A stretch of DNA of 39,842 nucleotides from Granulicella sp. GTDB taxonomy: Bacteria; Acidobacteriota; Terriglobia; Terriglobales; Acidobacteriaceae. The position numbers and the translations under genes were made by a program. The notes beneath the pieces are model-generated. The model did no database searches and had not been told where the DNA came from. It was given only the letters and a program-made list of their open reading frames with translations. Below, piece by piece: positions 24,488-32,635 of the stretch; the stretch's first letter is position 1, and each line of letters opens with the position of its first letter. The stretch lies in contig DAHWOF010000011.1 in NCBI GenBank assembly GCA_027335345.1, positions 1 to 39,842 on the forward strand, in the 5' to 3' direction.

Positions 24488-26701
24488 CTACTTTCCCTCC
24501 AGCTTGCTGGTGAAGTAGGTGTAGGTGAGGGCCCAGGTCTGAGCCTGCTCCTTCAGGTTGGCGCCTGCGGAGTGTCCGCCTTCGACGATCTCGTCGTAGA
24601 GAAAGGGCTCATGGAACTCCTCCATCTTGGCGGCGAACTTGCGCGCGTGCTGGGGACCGACGCGGTCGTCCTTGGTGCTGGTGAAGATGAAAGGCTCCGG
24701 ATAGTCCACGCCCGGCTTGAGCTGGTTGTAGGGAGAGATCCGGGCCAGGAAGGCGCGTTGGGCGGGAACGCTCACCGAGCCGTACTCGCCCACCCAGCTC
24801 GCGCCAGCGTCGATCTTTTCGTAACGCAGCATGTCCAGCAGCGGCACCATGATGGCCACCGCATGCCACAGGTCAGGATGCTGCGTCATCTCCACGCCCA
24901 TCAGCAGCCCGCCATTCGAGCCTCCGATGATGCCCAGGCGGCGCGGCGAGGTGATCCGGCGAGCGATCAGATCCTCGCCCACGGCGGCAAAGTCATCGTA
25001 GATGCGCTGCCGTTGGGTCTTAAGCCCCGCCTCATGCCAGGCCGGGCCGAACTCACCTCCCCCGCGGATGTTGGCCAGCACATAGACGCCCCCTGGCTCC
25101 AGCCACAGCTTGCCCAGCGAGCCGGAGTAGGTAGGCGTCATGGAGAGCTGGAATCCACCGTACGCGGTCAGAATCGTTGGGTTCGCCCCGTTGAGCTGCA
25201 TCTGCCTGGGATGCACGATGAAGTAGGGAATCCGCGTGCCGTCCTTGGAGGTGGCTTCATACTGCTCCACCACGTCCTTGGAAGCGTCGAACTGCGCCGG
25301 TTCGGCGCGGACGTACTGCAGCGTTCCTGCGGCCGCGTCCCCGAACAGCAGGGAGGGCGGAGTCAGAAAGCCGTTGAACTCCAGGAAGAAGTTGTCATCG
25401 GTATCGCTGGTGGAGACCACCTTCACACTGACATTCTCCGGCACGGGAAGCTCGCGATGGCTCCAGCCCAGCAGCGAAGGCGAATAGATGTAGGCCTTGC
25501 CCTGAACGTGCTTCAGGGTCGTGATGAGGACCCGCGAATGGGTCAGGTCCACACTCTGCAAGAACTCCTGCGCGGTGGGAGCAAAGATCGTATTGGGCTT
25601 GAGATGGTCTGGATCCTTGAGCACCTCGGCGAGCTTCAACTCCAGCAGCGAGCCGCGCGGGAAGGTCTGCAGTTGCCCGGAGGGCGTCCAGTCCTGATTG
25701 ATCTCCACCAGCAGTCGGCCATCCAGCAGGCCGTCGATCTGCGAGCGGGCTGGAATCTTCAGCTCCCGCAATCCTGCCGGCGTCTCAATGAAGATCCGGG
25801 TGTTGAAGAAGCTGATCCGGCGGGTAAAGAGCGTGAGCGAGTGCTTCTTGGCGTCATGCAGCGTGACGCCGCTGGCGCTCATATCGGTGGACTCGCCGCG
25901 GAAGACCTCCCTGGCGCTGGAGAGCGGCGTCCCGCGCCGCCACTGCTTCACAATGAAGGGATAACCCGAGCTGGTCATCGTTCCCGGGCCCCAGTCGCGC
26001 GCCACCAGCAGCGTGTCTTTGTCCTGCCAGGAGACATCCTGCTTGCTGCGAGAGAGAACAAAGCCCCCGGAGACAAACTCTCCGGTCTTCAGATCGAACT
26101 CCCGTTGGCTGTCCGCATCCTCACCACCCGCGGAGAGCGCCACCATGCAGTAACGGTCGCCGGGATAGAGGCAGTTGAGGCCATGCGCCACCCAATTGAC
26201 CTTGTCCCGCCGTCCCAGAGCGTCATAGTCGATCACCGTCCGCCAGACCGGATGCTCCGACAGATAGCTGGCCAGCGTGGTCTTGCGATAGATGCCGTTC
26301 ACATGGCTGGCGTCCCGCCACAGGTTGTAGATCTCCCCGCCGTGCTGCCGGGGGTCGGCCAGGCGGCTGGGCGACTCCGCGATGCGCAACGCCTCCGCAT
26401 AGAAGGTGGCGTAGTGCGGATCCGACTCCAGAATGGGTAAGGAACGTGCATCTTCAGCCCGCACCCAGGCCAGGGCGCGGGCGCCGAGCTGATCCTCCAG
26501 CCACAGGTACTTGTCCGCAGGCAGCGGGGGTAGAACCGCTTGCCCGGCGTCTTCTGAGGCCTGAGACGCAGGCGTCTGCGCCGCCGGGGAGGGTGGCTCG
26601 CCGCTCTCTTGCCCGGCTTTCACATGAGGCGGAAGAGCCAGCCAGGTCACGCCGAGCGTGAACGCCAGTGCTGCAAGGGAGAAGGAGCCATGTTTGAACA
26701 T
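24488..26701 (-). CDS. Exported prolyl oligopeptidase family protein (S9A)
   Basis: Serine peptidase that would cleave short peptides, typically after proline, outside the cytoplasm. From the ATG at 26701 it has 737 residues: a signal peptide (FKHGSFSLAALAFTLGVTWLA), a Pro/Ala/Ser-rich linker, the N-terminal Peptidase_S9_N propeller region (DKYLWLEDQLGARALAWV) and the C-terminal hydrolase domain. The triad is S595 in IGGSNGGL, D678 in KDDRVGP and H710 in EGGHSAG. The frame stays open upstream to 26908, but that would add a non-family leader and overlap the S10 gene, while 26701 gives a signal peptide and has GGAGGA about 11 bases before it. Both exported peptidases lie on the same strand 157 bases apart. 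Confidence 0.93.
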   Translation of the reverse strand: MFKHGSFSLAALAFTLGVTWLALPPHVKAGQESGEPPSPAAQTPASQASEDAGQAVLPPLPADKYLWLEDQLGARALAWVRAEDARSLPILESDPHYATFYAEALRIAESPSRLADPRQHGGEIYNLWRDASHVNGIYRKTTLASYLSEHPVWRTVIDYDALGRRDKVNWVAHGLNCLYPGDRYCMVALSAGGEDADSQREFDLKTGEFVSGGFVLSRSKQDVSWQDKDTLLVARDWGPGTMTSSGYPFIVKQWRRGTPLSSAREVFRGESTDMSASGVTLHDAKKHSLTLFTRRISFFNTRIFIETPAGLRELKIPARSQIDGLLDGRLLVEINQDWTPSGQLQTFPRGSLLELKLAEVLKDPDHLKPNTIFAPTAQEFLQSVDLTHSRVLITTLKHVQGKAYIYSPSLLGWSHRELPVPENVSVKVVSTSDTDDNFFLEFNGFLTPPSLLFGDAAAGTLQYVRAEPAQFDASKDVVEQYEATSKDGTRIPYFIVHPRQMQLNGANPTILTAYGGFQLSMTPTYSGSLGKLWLEPGGVYVLANIRGGGEFGPAWHEAGLKTQRQRIYDDFAAVGEDLIARRITSPRRLGIIGGSNGGLLMGVEMTQHPDLWHAVAIMVPLLDMLRYEKIDAGASWVGEYGSVSVPAQRAFLARISPYNQLKPGVDYPEPFIFTSTKDDRVGPQHARKFAAKMEEFHEPFLYDEIVEGGHSAGANLKEQAQTWALTYTYFTSKLEGK

Positions 26702-26858
26702 TTTGACGGAGATCCTCCCGGAAAGAACACCAGACACGGTTACAGGTCGCAAGTCAAAGTCCGCGCCTCGGCTGTCGGCGACAAGAGCGAAAGAGAAACG
26801 CCGTGGGGGTCTTTCCCAGGCAACGCCCGGAGAGACCCTTACGGCATCAGGACGCTCG

Positions 26859-28562
26859 CTACTGGCTGGCGTTCTCGTAGTCGCGGATGAACTCCGCAGT
26901 GCGTTCATGCAATCCGGCGCGAGCCTGCGGATTGACGTAGACCATGTGTCCGGTGGGGAAGAACTTGTACGCGATGTTCTTCTCCAGATCAGCGGGGATG
27001 GGCAGTTGCTTCATCTCGTAGGTGGCGCCAAAGTAGACCGTGCCCAAGTCGAAGTACCCGCCCATCAGCAGCACATGCATCCGCGGATTCACCTTCATGG
27101 TGTAGGCCAGATCGCCCATCACGTTGCTGGACGTGCCGGGCCAGCCTCCGCGCAGCGGACCTCGATGCTTCATGTCCCAGTGCCAGCCGCCCATGCGGGC
27201 GCTAGGCTCGTAGGTCATATTCTGCCCGAACTTCAGCGTGGTCTGCGCGTAGGTGTTCATCGCCGCCTGGATGGCCGACTCGATCGCCTCCGAGAAGGGA
27301 TCGTAAGCGGCTTCGCGGTCCAGCGGGTTCATGCTCGGGCCGGACCAGCGGGAGTCAAGCCGGCCCGTGGTGTCATTGCTGTCTCCGAGGAGATCCTGGG
27401 CGAACTCGCCTCCGGTGAGACGCAGGTCTGCTTTGATCCAGAGCGCCGCCGGAATGCCGGTAAAGCTCTCTAGCTTGGCGGCCACCGCTGCCTTGCGCGC
27501 AGCGTCCAGATCAGCCCCCTGCAGCAGCGCGCTGGCGTAATCTCCCAGCGCATACTGCTCCACCTGATGCAGCCAGGGCAGCAATTGGGCCGGTTGGTTG
27601 GGAACCTTGTGGTGAAACCACGCCGTGGCGGCAAAGCTGGGCAGAGCCAGAAAGAAGCCGTTCTCCGTACCCGGATTGCCGTCCGAACCATCCGCGGAGT
27701 CGTCAAAGCTCAAAATCTGGCTGAGGAAGACCACCCCATTCAGGTCGACGCCATGGCGCTGCAGCGCCGCCGAGAGAACCGCGTCGCGCGTCGTTCCGTA
27801 GCTCTCTCCAAAGAGGAAGCGCGGCGAGTCCCAGCGGTTGTACTTGGTCAGGAACCGGCGGATGAAGCGCTGAAAGGCACCGGCGTCCTGGTCGATCCCA
27901 TAGAACGCCTTGTCGGCGTCTTTGCCCATCACCCGGCCGTAGCCGGTGCCCGGAGCGTCGATAAAGACCAGATCGGCCGTATCCAGCAGCGAGTCCTGAT
28001 TGGGAACGATCTTGTAAGGCCCGCCGGCCGGATGGCCAAGGTCGTCAAGCTCCACCCGCACCGGACCGAAGCTACACATGCGCAGGTACATGGTGGCCGA
28101 ACCCGGCCCTCCGTTGTAGATGAAGACGATCGGCCGCGTGGCTGGATCCTCATCCTTGGCGAAGTAAGCCGTATAGAACATCGTAGCCGTCGGCGGCTCC
28201 TGGCCCGGCTTGGCCGGCGCAGCCCCGGACTCGGCGCCGGGCAGAATCGTTCCGTCCAGGCTGATCGTCGCATCCTGCTGGTCCGTCGCTCCCACCCGCA
28301 GCAGACCGGCCACCGCCTTGTAGGCGATGGCCTTACCGCCAACAGTCACCGTTCCCTCGGTGACCGAGTCTGGCGGAAGCGCATGCTGCAGGGGCTGGGG
28401 CGCAGGGACAGCGGTGGATGCGGCGCCCCTCTGGTCTCCACCCTGCAGGCTCTGCGCCACTGCGGCGCACGTGGCCAGAAGAAAGCTTGCGGCGAGGAGG
28501 CCGGTCTTCATGCCTCCACGGTTCAGAAAGTTGTAGCTCAAGGACCTTGTCCGATGCGTCAT
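26859..28562 (-). CDS. Exported S10 serine carboxypeptidase
   Basis: Carboxypeptidase-Y-family enzyme predicted to remove C-terminal residues from peptides outside the cytoplasm. From the ATG at 28562 it has 567 residues. The signal peptide hydrophobic core is GLLAASFLLATCAAVA. Characteristic motifs are IVFIYNGGPGSATMYL (oxyanion hole), S254 in FGESYGT, D505 in GGYFDLGT and H539 in PTGHMVY, the family triad. 28562 is preferred because GGAG lies 5 bases upstream; an ATG at 28511 starts closer to the signal core but has its GGAGG only one base away, and the frame remains open to 28607. It precedes the prolyl oligopeptidase gene, suggesting a joint role in extracellular peptide use. Confidence 0.92.
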   Translation of the reverse strand: MTHRTRSLSYNFLNRGGMKTGLLAASFLLATCAAVAQSLQGGDQRGAASTAVPAPQPLQHALPPDSVTEGTVTVGGKAIAYKAVAGLLRVGATDQQDATISLDGTILPGAESGAAPAKPGQEPPTATMFYTAYFAKDEDPATRPIVFIYNGGPGSATMYLRMCSFGPVRVELDDLGHPAGGPYKIVPNQDSLLDTADLVFIDAPGTGYGRVMGKDADKAFYGIDQDAGAFQRFIRRFLTKYNRWDSPRFLFGESYGTTRDAVLSAALQRHGVDLNGVVFLSQILSFDDSADGSDGNPGTENGFFLALPSFAATAWFHHKVPNQPAQLLPWLHQVEQYALGDYASALLQGADLDAARKAAVAAKLESFTGIPAALWIKADLRLTGGEFAQDLLGDSNDTTGRLDSRWSGPSMNPLDREAAYDPFSEAIESAIQAAMNTYAQTTLKFGQNMTYEPSARMGGWHWDMKHRGPLRGGWPGTSSNVMGDLAYTMKVNPRMHVLLMGGYFDLGTVYFGATYEMKQLPIPADLEKNIAYKFFPTGHMVYVNPQARAGLHERTAEFIRDYENASQ

Positions 28563-28761
28563 GTCAACTCCAACTCCAGAGATCAGAATTTTGTGACCGG
28601 CTGCCAAGTGTAAAACGCAGTATACTCCGCCCGACCCCGGAGTCCACCAGCGTGGCCGCGCAGACCCTTGGCCGGATTTTGCACTAGACTGGTCGCTGCG
28701 GACTGCGAAGTTGACCCAGGCTCTGCCTCGGGTGACAGACGCTGGTGTGGGAGTGGAACCG

Positions 28762-30105
28762 ATGCGAGTTGGGTTGATGACGCGGGAGTATCCTCCGTAT
28801 GTTTATGGCGGCGCCGGAGTGCACGTCGAGTACCTCTCCAGGGAGCTGGCCAGGACGGTTGAAGTAGAAGTGCATGCCTGGGGAGAGACGCCCCCGGCCG
28901 ATAGCCTTGCCGATCCCCCCTTACCGCACAGCCCGAACCTGCGCGTCTCCTTCGAGCAGCCTTGGCCCTTGCTCTCCCGCGGCACCGAGGCTAAGTTCAA
29001 AACCGCCCTCGAGGCCCTCTCGTTGAACCTGCTCGAAAACCTGCACCTGGACCGGCTGGACGTGATCCATACTCACACCTGGTACACGGCCATGGCCGGG
29101 TTCTTCGCCAAAAAACTCTACGACATCCCGTTTGTTCTGACTACCCACTCGCTGGAGCCGCTGCGCGCCTGGAAGGCCGAACAACTCGGTGCCGGCTACG
29201 CCTTGAGCTCCTGGATGGAGCGCACCGCCATCCTGGACGCCGATGCGATCGTCGCCGTCTCCAACGGCACCCGCGCGGACATCCTGCGCGCCTATCCGGA
29301 GGTGAACGCAGATCGGATTCATGTGATTCATAACGGAATCGACCTCGAGCAGTACCGCTATCGGACCGAGAAGACCGCGCTGCGGAAGTATGGCGTGGAT
29401 TTGAACCGTCCCTACGTCTTGTTTGTGGGCAGGATCACGCGCCAGAAGGGCGTCACCCATCTGGTGGATGCGATCCCTTATCTTCCTCCGGGCACCCAGA
29501 TCGTCCTCTGCGCCGGAGCTCCGGATACGCCGGAGATCGCTGCCGAGATGCGTTCCAAAGTCGAGGCGGCGCGCCACGCCGGCCCCGGCAGCACGGCAGC
29601 GGCCGTAAAGAACATCGGCCCCCACGGCGGACACTCCACCGCCAACGGCGATCCCGCCGGAACCGGCCACAACGTCGTCTGGATCGAGCAGATGGTCACC
29701 CGCGAAGAGGCGATTCAGCTTTACTCGCACTGCGCAGTCTTCTGCTGCCCCTCCGTCTATGAGCCCTTCGGCATCATCAACCTGGAGGCCATGGCCTGCG
29801 GGGCTCCCGTGGTGGCCAGCGCCACCGGAGGGATCCTGGAGGTGGTGGTGGACGGCCAAACCGGACTGCTCACCCCGTTTGAGGCCGATCCTGTCACCTC
29901 GTTCCCGCTGCATCCCGACCGTTTCGCCCGCGATCTGGCCGAACGCCTTACTCACCTGTTGCAGAACCCGGAGAAGGCGCGGCGCATGGGGCAAGCCGGG
30001 CGAGAGCGCGTCGAGGAACACTTCTCCTGGCAGGCGATCGCCGCGCAGACCATCCAGTTGTACCAGACGCTGATCGATGCCCAGCCGGTGAAAAAGCAGG
30101 CCTGA
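28762..30105 (+). CDS. GT4 glycogen/alpha-maltose-1-phosphate synthase-like glycosyltransferase
   Basis: Retaining GT-B glycosyltransferase of the actinobacterial-type GlgA/GlgM group, likely transferring glucose from a nucleotide sugar into glycogen or maltose-1-phosphate. The N-terminus MRVGLMTREYPPYVYGGAGVH is the family hallmark. HTHTWYTAMAG and TTHSLEPLRAWK follow, then the linker VLFVGRITRQKGV and the donor-site motif with E334 and E342 in YEPFGIINLEAMACG. Residues ~275-305 are a Gly-rich insertion. I chose the ATG at 28762 (447 residues) because it matches the family start and has GGGAG 8 bases upstream; the frame opens at a TTG at 28711. The gene is followed by transaldolase; other glycogen genes are not in the window. 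Confidence 0.88.
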   Translation: MRVGLMTREYPPYVYGGAGVHVEYLSRELARTVEVEVHAWGETPPADSLADPPLPHSPNLRVSFEQPWPLLSRGTEAKFKTALEALSLNLLENLHLDRLDVIHTHTWYTAMAGFFAKKLYDIPFVLTTHSLEPLRAWKAEQLGAGYALSSWMERTAILDADAIVAVSNGTRADILRAYPEVNADRIHVIHNGIDLEQYRYRTEKTALRKYGVDLNRPYVLFVGRITRQKGVTHLVDAIPYLPPGTQIVLCAGAPDTPEIAAEMRSKVEAARHAGPGSTAAAVKNIGPHGGHSTANGDPAGTGHNVVWIEQMVTREEAIQLYSHCAVFCCPSVYEPFGIINLEAMACGAPVVASATGGILEVVVDGQTGLLTPFEADPVTSFPLHPDRFARDLAERLTHLLQNPEKARRMGQAGRERVEEHFSWQAIAAQTIQLYQTLIDAQPVKKQA

Positions 30106-30164
30106 AAGCGCCGCCAACGGCCCGCCGAGGCAGAGACCAAACCTTCGCTGCGGCGATGGCGTCA

Positions 30165-30170
30165 TATAAT
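30165..30170 (+). promoter_or_regulatory. Possible -10 box upstream of transaldolase
   Basis: A perfect TATAAT in the 178-base spacer between the synthase and transaldolase genes. The -35 region is poorly conserved. The leader downstream holds small stems, GGAGA/TCTCC (30181-30198) and CCGGAT/ATCCGG (30197-30221), which overlap and so would be mutually exclusive. Confidence 0.4.
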
Positions 30171-30283
30171 CAGTAGAAGTGGAGAGGGGTTGATCTCCGG
30201 ATGGGTGAGGCTTCGATCCGGATGAACGGGCGCATCTTCCGTCCGCCAATCGTTCTCCCATCCCCCCTCCCCTAGGAGTATTT

Positions 30284-31279
30284 ATGGCGAATCTGCTGGA
30301 CCAGCTTAAGCAAATGACCACCGTAGTCGCCGACAGCGGTGACATCAACTCCATCAAACAGTTCAAGCCGACCGATTCGACCACCAACCCATCGCTGATC
30401 GCCGCCGCCGCAGCCATGCCCGAGTATCAGGGCATCGTGGATCAGGTGCTGCAGGAGGCGCGCGAGAGGGCGGGAGAGAAGGCCTCTGACAAAGAAGTGG
30501 CCGCCGCCGCCTTCAAGACCCTGGCCGTCGCCTTTGGCCGCAAGATCCTGGAGATCGTCCCCGGTCGGGTCTCCACTGAGGTGGACGCTCGCCTGAGCTA
30601 CGACACCGAGAAGACCATGCAGCTCGCCCGCGACATCATCCAGCAGTACGAGAGCGCTGGCATCTCGCGGGAACGCATCCTGATCAAGATCGCCTCCACC
30701 TGGGAGGGCATTAAAGCCGCCGAGCAGCTCGAAAAAGAGGGCATTCACTGCAACCTCACCTTGCTCTTCGGCCTGCACCAGGCCATCGCCTGCGCGGAGG
30801 CCAAGGTCACCCTGATCTCCCCCTTCGTGGGCCGCATCCTGGACTGGTACAAGAAGAACACCGGCAAGGACTACGTCGGCGCCGACGACCCCGGCGTACA
30901 CTCCGTCACCGAGATCTACCACTACTACAAGAAGTTCGGTTACAAGACCGTAGTGATGGGGGCCAGCTTCCGCAACACCGGCGAGATCATTGAGCTGGCC
31001 GGCTGCGACCTGCTCACCATCGCGCCCAAGCTGCTGGATGAACTGCAGAAGACCGAAGGCGTGCTCGTGCGCAAGCTGGATCCGGCCAAGTGCGCCAACC
31101 TTCCCATCGAAAAGATTGTGGTGGACCGGGCCATGTTCGACAAGATGCACGCCGAGAACCGGATGGCCAAGGAAAAGCTTGCGGAGGGCATCGAGAGCTT
31201 CTCCAAGGCGCTGGAAGACCTGGAAAAGATGCTGGAGAAGCGGCTCAGCGAGCTTCCCCGGCCGCAAGCGGTGCGGTAA
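30284..31279 (+). CDS. tal: Transaldolase (TalB type)
   Basis: Pentose phosphate pathway enzyme moving a dihydroxyacetone unit between sugar phosphates. It is 331 residues, the usual length of the long TalB form. The N-terminus ends in [13 protein letters not shown], the signature of the family. The Schiff-base lysine is K135 in [43 protein letters not shown] and [12 protein letters not shown] complete the pattern. TAGGAG lies 5 bases before the ATG. A good intrinsic terminator lies 26 bases after the stop. Confidence 0.97.
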   Translation: MANLLDQLKQMTTVVADSGDINSIKQFKPTDSTTNPSLIAAAAAMPEYQGIVDQVLQEARERAGEKASDKEVAAAAFKTLAVAFGRKILEIVPGRVSTEVDARLSYDTEKTMQLARDIIQQYESAGISRERILIKIASTWEGIKAAEQLEKEGIHCNLTLLFGLHQAIACAEAKVTLISPFVGRILDWYKKNTGKDYVGADDPGVHSVTEIYHYYKKFGYKTVVMGASFRNTGEIIELAGCDLLTIAPKLLDELQKTEGVLVRKLDPAKCANLPIEKIVVDRAMFDKMHAENRMAKEKLAEGIESFSKALEDLEKMLEKRLSELPRPQAVR

Positions 31280-31304
31280 CCCCTGGTCAAGCGAAACCCA
31301 AAAG

Positions 31305-31330
31305 GGCCACCTCTCTGGAGGTGGCCTTTT
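31305..31330 (+). terminator. Intrinsic terminator after transaldolase
   Basis: Perfect 9-bp stem GGCCACCTC/GAGGTGGCC with the tetraloop TCTG, followed directly by TTTT. It lies between convergent genes; the A-run on the left (31300-31303) could allow it to work for the opposite strand too. Confidence 0.9.
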
Positions 31331-31377
31331 CCATGGCTCCATCTCAGCGATCGCCCAGACTCAGCAGCGGAGTTAAC

Positions 31378-32595
31378 TCAGCGGCGGCGCAGACCTAACA
31401 GACTCAAAAAGAAGCTGGCGAAGCAGATCTCCGTGCCCAGCATCAGGCACAACATCGCGGGAAGCGTGCGCCGCATCATCTGCACCGGGGGAAGGTGGCC
31501 GTAGCCGGTGTGCGCCCAGGAGAGCACCGACGAGACAGCGATCCCTACGCCGCAGAGCACCAGCAGCGCACCCAGCAGCAGGCCTGTCTCCAGCGTGATG
31601 TAGTGGAACCAGCGCTGGAAGCTCTCATCCTCCGGGAGCAGCCCCTCGGAGATGGCGAAGACCTTGGCCGCCACGGCGAAGAAGACCAACTGGAAGCCCA
31701 CCAGCACCGCCGCCGAGATGTAGGCTAGCGTATCCACGCCCAGGTTGACATGCCCCAAGGGACGCGAGGCCGGCAGCAGCCAGGCCATCAGCCCCAGACC
31801 CACCACCATCAGCGCCAGGCCAGGGTACAGGAAGAGCCAGCGCGGCGAATACATCAGCAGAAAGCGCAGATGCCGCCAGCCGTCGCGCCAGGTGCGCAGA
31901 TGCGGCGGACGGCTGCGGCCATCCTTCTTCAGGGTGGTCGGAACCTCAGCGATCCTCTGGCCCAGCAGCGCCGACTTCACCACCATCTCACTGGCAAACT
32001 CCATCCCCGTGGTGCGCAGGTCCAGGCGGCTGTACGCATCCTTGGAAAACGCGCGGATGCCGCAGTGAAAGTCCCCGATGGAGGCGTGAAAGAGTCTGCG
32101 GCCCAGAAAGCTGAGCACCGGATTGCCCAGGTAGCGATGCAGCGGCGGCATGGCCCCGGGAAGGATCCCTCCCCGGAAGCGGTTCCCCATCACCAGCTCA
32201 GCGCCTCCGCGCAACTCCGCCAGGAAGCGCGGAATGTGGGCGAACTCGTAGCTGTCGTCCGCATCGGCCATCAGCACATAGCGGCCCCGCGCGGCCTGGA
32301 TGCCGGCATTCAGCGCCGCCCCGTACCCGCGCACCGGCACATCGACCACGCGCGCGCCGTGTTGCTTGGCAATCGCCTGCGAGCCGTCCGTAGAGCCGTT
32401 GTCGGCTACGATCACCTCGCCCTCGATGCCGTTCTCGGCCAGCGAGGCGAGCGCCTTGTCGACGCAGACAGCCAGCGTCTCAGCCTCGTTCAGGCAGGGC
32501 ATGACTACGCTTAGTTCCGGCACGGGACTCTCCGCATGGCCGGCATAGCGGGATGGTGCAATCGTCTTCTCTGGAGGGGTCTGGTTCATGCCCAT
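31378..32595 (-). CDS. GT2 glycosyltransferase, polyprenyl-phosphate sugar synthase type, with C-terminal membrane segments
   Basis: Inverting GT-A enzyme of the dolichyl/undecaprenyl-phosphate mannose or glucose synthase kind, 405 residues. The fold motifs are ELSVVMPCLNEAETL, VIVADNGSTDGS, YGAALNAGI and the metal/nucleotide site DAD at 111-113. The acceptor-side segment is FHCGIRAFSKDAY. Four hydrophobic segments follow from about residue 250. The ATG at 32595 has AGGA 8 bases upstream; a second ATG lies two codons later. It follows a GT-C protein gene by 40 bases, so the likely scheme is that this enzyme charges a lipid carrier with a sugar and the GT-C protein uses it as donor. The sugar is not known. 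Confidence 0.88.
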   Translation of the reverse strand: MGMNQTPPEKTIAPSRYAGHAESPVPELSVVMPCLNEAETLAVCVDKALASLAENGIEGEVIVADNGSTDGSQAIAKQHGARVVDVPVRGYGAALNAGIQAARGRYVLMADADDSYEFAHIPRFLAELRGGAELVMGNRFRGGILPGAMPPLHRYLGNPVLSFLGRRLFHASIGDFHCGIRAFSKDAYSRLDLRTTGMEFASEMVVKSALLGQRIAEVPTTLKKDGRSRPPHLRTWRDGWRHLRFLLMYSPRWLFLYPGLALMVVGLGLMAWLLPASRPLGHVNLGVDTLAYISAAVLVGFQLVFFAVAAKVFAISEGLLPEDESFQRWFHYITLETGLLLGALLVLCGVGIAVSSVLSWAHTGYGHLPPVQMMRRTLPAMLCLMLGTEICFASFFLSLLGLRRR

Positions 32596-32635
32596 GGCCT
32601 GGTTCCTGTCGATCGTCTGGCTAAGCTGTACTGCG

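Noticed and set aside
24572-26440. 622-codon plus-strand open frame opposite the prolyl oligopeptidase
   Set aside because: Long but featureless; the peptidase with full catalytic triad explains the interval.
26702-26908. N-terminal 69-codon leader of the prolyl oligopeptidase frame
   Set aside because: It would hide the signal peptide and overlap the S10 gene; the ATG at 26701 is better supported.
28921-30417. 498-codon minus-strand open frame opposite the GT4 synthase
   Set aside because: Spans an intergenic region and two genes of the other strand; no family motif.
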